From: an uncultured Bacilli bacterium
GTDB taxonomy: Bacteria; Bacillota_I; Bacilli_A; RF39; UBA660
Length of the DNA stretch: 13,221 nucleotides
Direction: 5' to 3'
NCBI GenBank assembly: GCA_948543905.1
Contig: CAOVIS010000003.1
Location: 1,586 to 14,806 of the forward strand
The notes under the pieces were generated by a model, which saw only the letters and a program-made list of their open reading frames with translations, was not told the origin of the DNA and searched no databases. A program made the translations under genes and the position numbers. Every line of letters starts with the position of its first letter. Within the stretch, counting starts at the first letter, position 1. Positions 11,353 through 13,221 of this stretch are shown here, in pieces.

Positions 11353-13221
11353 CTCAATTATACTTTCGACAAAATAATAATTACCATTGCCGTCATTTTT
11401 TAAAACTATTTTAACAGTTCCGCCTTTATCTATGTAATTTTGATATTCCTTATAAGTATTATTATAATCCCATTTAAATTTTACGTTTTTTGAAGCAGGA
11501 ACTTTTTTGTCTAAATCTTTATAAAAATCAACATGATCTAAAGTTGGTTCGCCATTAGATCCTTCAACCCAAACCTCGGTTGCTAAGACTTGGTGTTCTA
11601 TTAAATAGAGATATTCTCCTTCATAATAAGCATCAACAAGTTTCGCGAAACGAATATTATTTTCACCTACTCCAACAAAACCTCCGACGCCGGCACCCCA
11701 TACTTCAAAGTTTTTGGTACTACTATTATATTTAATGCCACAAGCACTTCTTGTTAAGTATTTTGATGTATATTCTTTTGAAGAAATAACACCAAAATCA
11801 ACAGGTTTATATTCATTATTATTAAAAGCTTTTTGATAATATTTATCAACGATAGTTTTTGGAACATACATATCATCCCAATCGCCTTCATATTTACCTA
11901 ATTTTTTATATTCATTATCAGGAATGCTTCTAAAAGTCATCTCTAGTTTTTCTTTATCGCTTAAATCACTTACTTTAGTTGATTTTTTAGAAATATAAGT
12001 GGTGTAATATTCTCCAGTATCATCTGAGAAAGTGCTATAAAGTCTTTTTATTTTTTCATCACTAATGCTGGCTGCCTCACCACTTACAGGAGAATCATTT
12101 TCAGTATTATTTTTATTAGCGTCAAAATCAAAACTGTAAATAGGTTCCTTTTTATCATAAAGATTATAGGTTTTTTCAAGTCCTACAGCTTCTAGTTTTA
12201 AGCCTACTTTAAAATACCATCCGGCCTCACCACTTGCCTTAAACTCCGATTTATCTTGAGTATTAGTGGTACCTACAGCTTTAATCATAAACTCTCCTTT
12301 GGCATAACCACCAGCTTCACCATTTAGACTAGCACTAACAATATTTAAAAAACTAATACCGGCATCTAAATTTAGTCCTAATGTAATGTTGCCACTTCCG
12401 CCTAGATAAGCATGATTTTCTAGAGAACGACGACTAGAGTTACCATAAGAACTGAAGCTCTTAAGTGGTTTCCAACTAAAGCCAAATGTTATATCAGCAG
12501 CATTTTTAATATTATACCCAGCATCTACTTTAAAATTATAATCCATAACGGCTTTTAGATTAACACTAAAGAAGAAACCTGAGGTACCTAAAGGGATATC
12601 GGCAGTCCCTAAAATTTTGGCGAATTCTCCTTTATCTACATCTAAATCGGCAGTACTAAAAATATTAAGTAATTTGTCTAATTCTTCACGACTTTTAGAA
12701 TCTAAATTAGCAAGACTGGCATCAACATAATCAATATTAAAACTTATAGAATCTTCTTCATGGAGATTAATGGCAAAATCTATACCCCTTATTAATGTAC
12801 CGTCCAAATAATGTGTTACTTCAAACTTAAAAGCTAAAGCAAAAGTTAAATCATGTTTTTTTAAAGCCTCAATAAAGTTAGCATCATCATCCGCAGGGAT
12901 AGTAACATTTAATTTAGCTTCTAAAACGCCATTTTTTAGGTTACTTTTATCTAGTTCGTAACTAATTTCGGGAGTAGCATTTACAGTTTCAACTAAATTA
13001 TCATACCAATGAGATTCTTTTACAACTGCAACAAGGTATTTTTCTAAATCATCATCAATTTCAATATTGCTTAAATCAAGTGGCCCTTCCTCGTAAATAT
13101 CTAAATCTTTAAATATTTCTTCAATACTAGGAATTTCAACTTTATAGGTATTATCACGATTTACGCCAACTATTTTATATGCTTCTTTGTTATCAATAAT
13201 TATAATATCATCAACTTGATA
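11344..13221 (-). CDS. Large beta-rich protein of unknown function, C-terminal part (runs off right edge)
   Basis: The frame ending at TAA 11344-11346 is open without a stop to the window edge, giving 625 codons; the N-terminus lies outside. I do not recognise the family. The first 140 residues visible (from YQVDDIIIIDNKEAYKIVGV) form an acidic, strand-rich region, including LKNGVLEAKLNVTIPADDD. The middle has alternating polar and non-polar residues in long runs, such as FFFSVNLKAVMDYNFKVDAGY, with many glycines, suggesting amphipathic beta-strands. After a linker rich in Asp, Asn and Ser (DANKNNTENDSPVSGEAAS), the last 220 residues contain YEGEYLYLIEHQVLATEVWV and end GNYYFVESIIENS. Composition and lack of enzyme motifs suggest an exported surface protein or lipoprotein, but the signal peptide is out of view. 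A TTG-start frame at 12807 is not the true start. Function unknown. Confidence 0.8.
   Translation of the reverse strand, partial: YQVDDIIIIDNKEAYKIVGVNRDNTYKVEIPSIEEIFKDLDIYEEGPLDLSNIEIDDDLEKYLVAVVKESHWYDNLVETVNATPEISYELDKSNLKNGVLEAKLNVTIPADDDANFIEALKKHDLTFALAFKFEVTHYLDGTLIRGIDFAINLHEEDSISFNIDYVDASLANLDSKSREELDKLLNIFSTADLDVDKGEFAKILGTADIPLGTSGFFFSVNLKAVMDYNFKVDAGYNIKNAADITFGFSWKPLKSFSSYGNSSRRSLENHAYLGGSGNITLGLNLDAGISFLNIVSASLNGEAGGYAKGEFMIKAVGTTNTQDKSEFKASGEAGWYFKVGLKLEAVGLEKTYNLYDKKEPIYSFDFDANKNNTENDSPVSGEAASISDEKIKRLYSTFSDDTGEYYTTYISKKSTKVSDLSDKEKLEMTFRSIPDNEYKKLGKYEGDWDDMYVPKTIVDKYYQKAFNNNEYKPVDFGVISSKEYTSKYLTRSACGIKYNSSTKNFEVWGAGVGGFVGVGENNIRFAKLVDAYYEGEYLYLIEHQVLATEVWVEGSNGEPTLDHVDFYKDLDKKVPASKNVKFKWDYNNTYKEYQNYIDKGGTVKIVLKNDGNGNYYFVESIIENS

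Noticed and set aside
12805..12807. TTG 12807 as start of a complete 487-residue protein
   Set aside because: The same frame stays open to the right edge with plausible protein sequence and no ribosome binding site is seen before the TTG; the gene is partial.

Overview
The window is a very AT-rich segment read almost entirely from the minus strand. Only gerQ lies on the plus strand. Gene content (sigma-G, the coat protein GerQ, a YlmC/YmxH-family protein), lipoproteins with Gram-positive signal peptides, AGGAGG-type ribosome binding sites and frequent TTG/GTG starts point to a spore-forming, low-GC member of the Bacilli or a related Firmicute. It is possibly one of the uncultured gut Bacilli with small genomes; that narrower placement is inference. 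All tryptophans I checked are TGG, I see no in-frame TGA inside genes, and lspA ends in TGA, so the standard bacterial code fits.

Layout from the left edge, all on the minus strand unless stated. At 1-1450 is the N-terminal part of a large lipoprotein that runs off the left edge. It is driven by a consensus sigma-A promoter, but its signal peptide appears to be split by a frameshift. Next come an RluD/YlyB-type pseudouridine synthase, lspA (lipoprotein signal peptidase) and a YlmC/YmxH-like PRC-barrel protein, closely packed. At 3182-5002 are four small paralogous lipoproteins in tandem, then sigG. The order sigG - ylmC - lspA - ylyB repeats, in shortened form, the sigG/ylm/lspA/ylyB order of Bacillus subtilis, with the lipoprotein array inserted after sigG. 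At 5989-6236 lies a frameshifted remnant of a Fic/Doc gene.

At 6271-10341 is an apparent operon read as yitT family gene - cysteine-enzyme-like gene - priA, starting from a strong TTGACA/TATTAT promoter at 10364-10392. gerQ is divergent from it. A bidirectional terminator separates gerQ from a short metallo-beta-lactamase-fold hydrolase. At 11344-13221 is the C-terminal part of a large protein, rich in predicted beta-strands, that runs off the right edge.

Functionally the window mixes housekeeping (replication restart by PriA, rRNA modification, lipoprotein maturation), sporulation (sigma-G in the forespore, GerQ in the coat) and envelope proteins of unknown role. LspA would mature the five lipoproteins encoded here. 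The main points of interest are the lipoprotein paralog array with one decaying copy, the split start of the first lipoprotein, the Fic remnant with a nearby tandem repeat, a GerQ without the usual N-terminal lysines, and an uncharacterised Cys-His-Asp protein. I saw no tRNA, rRNA, CRISPR array or transposase.
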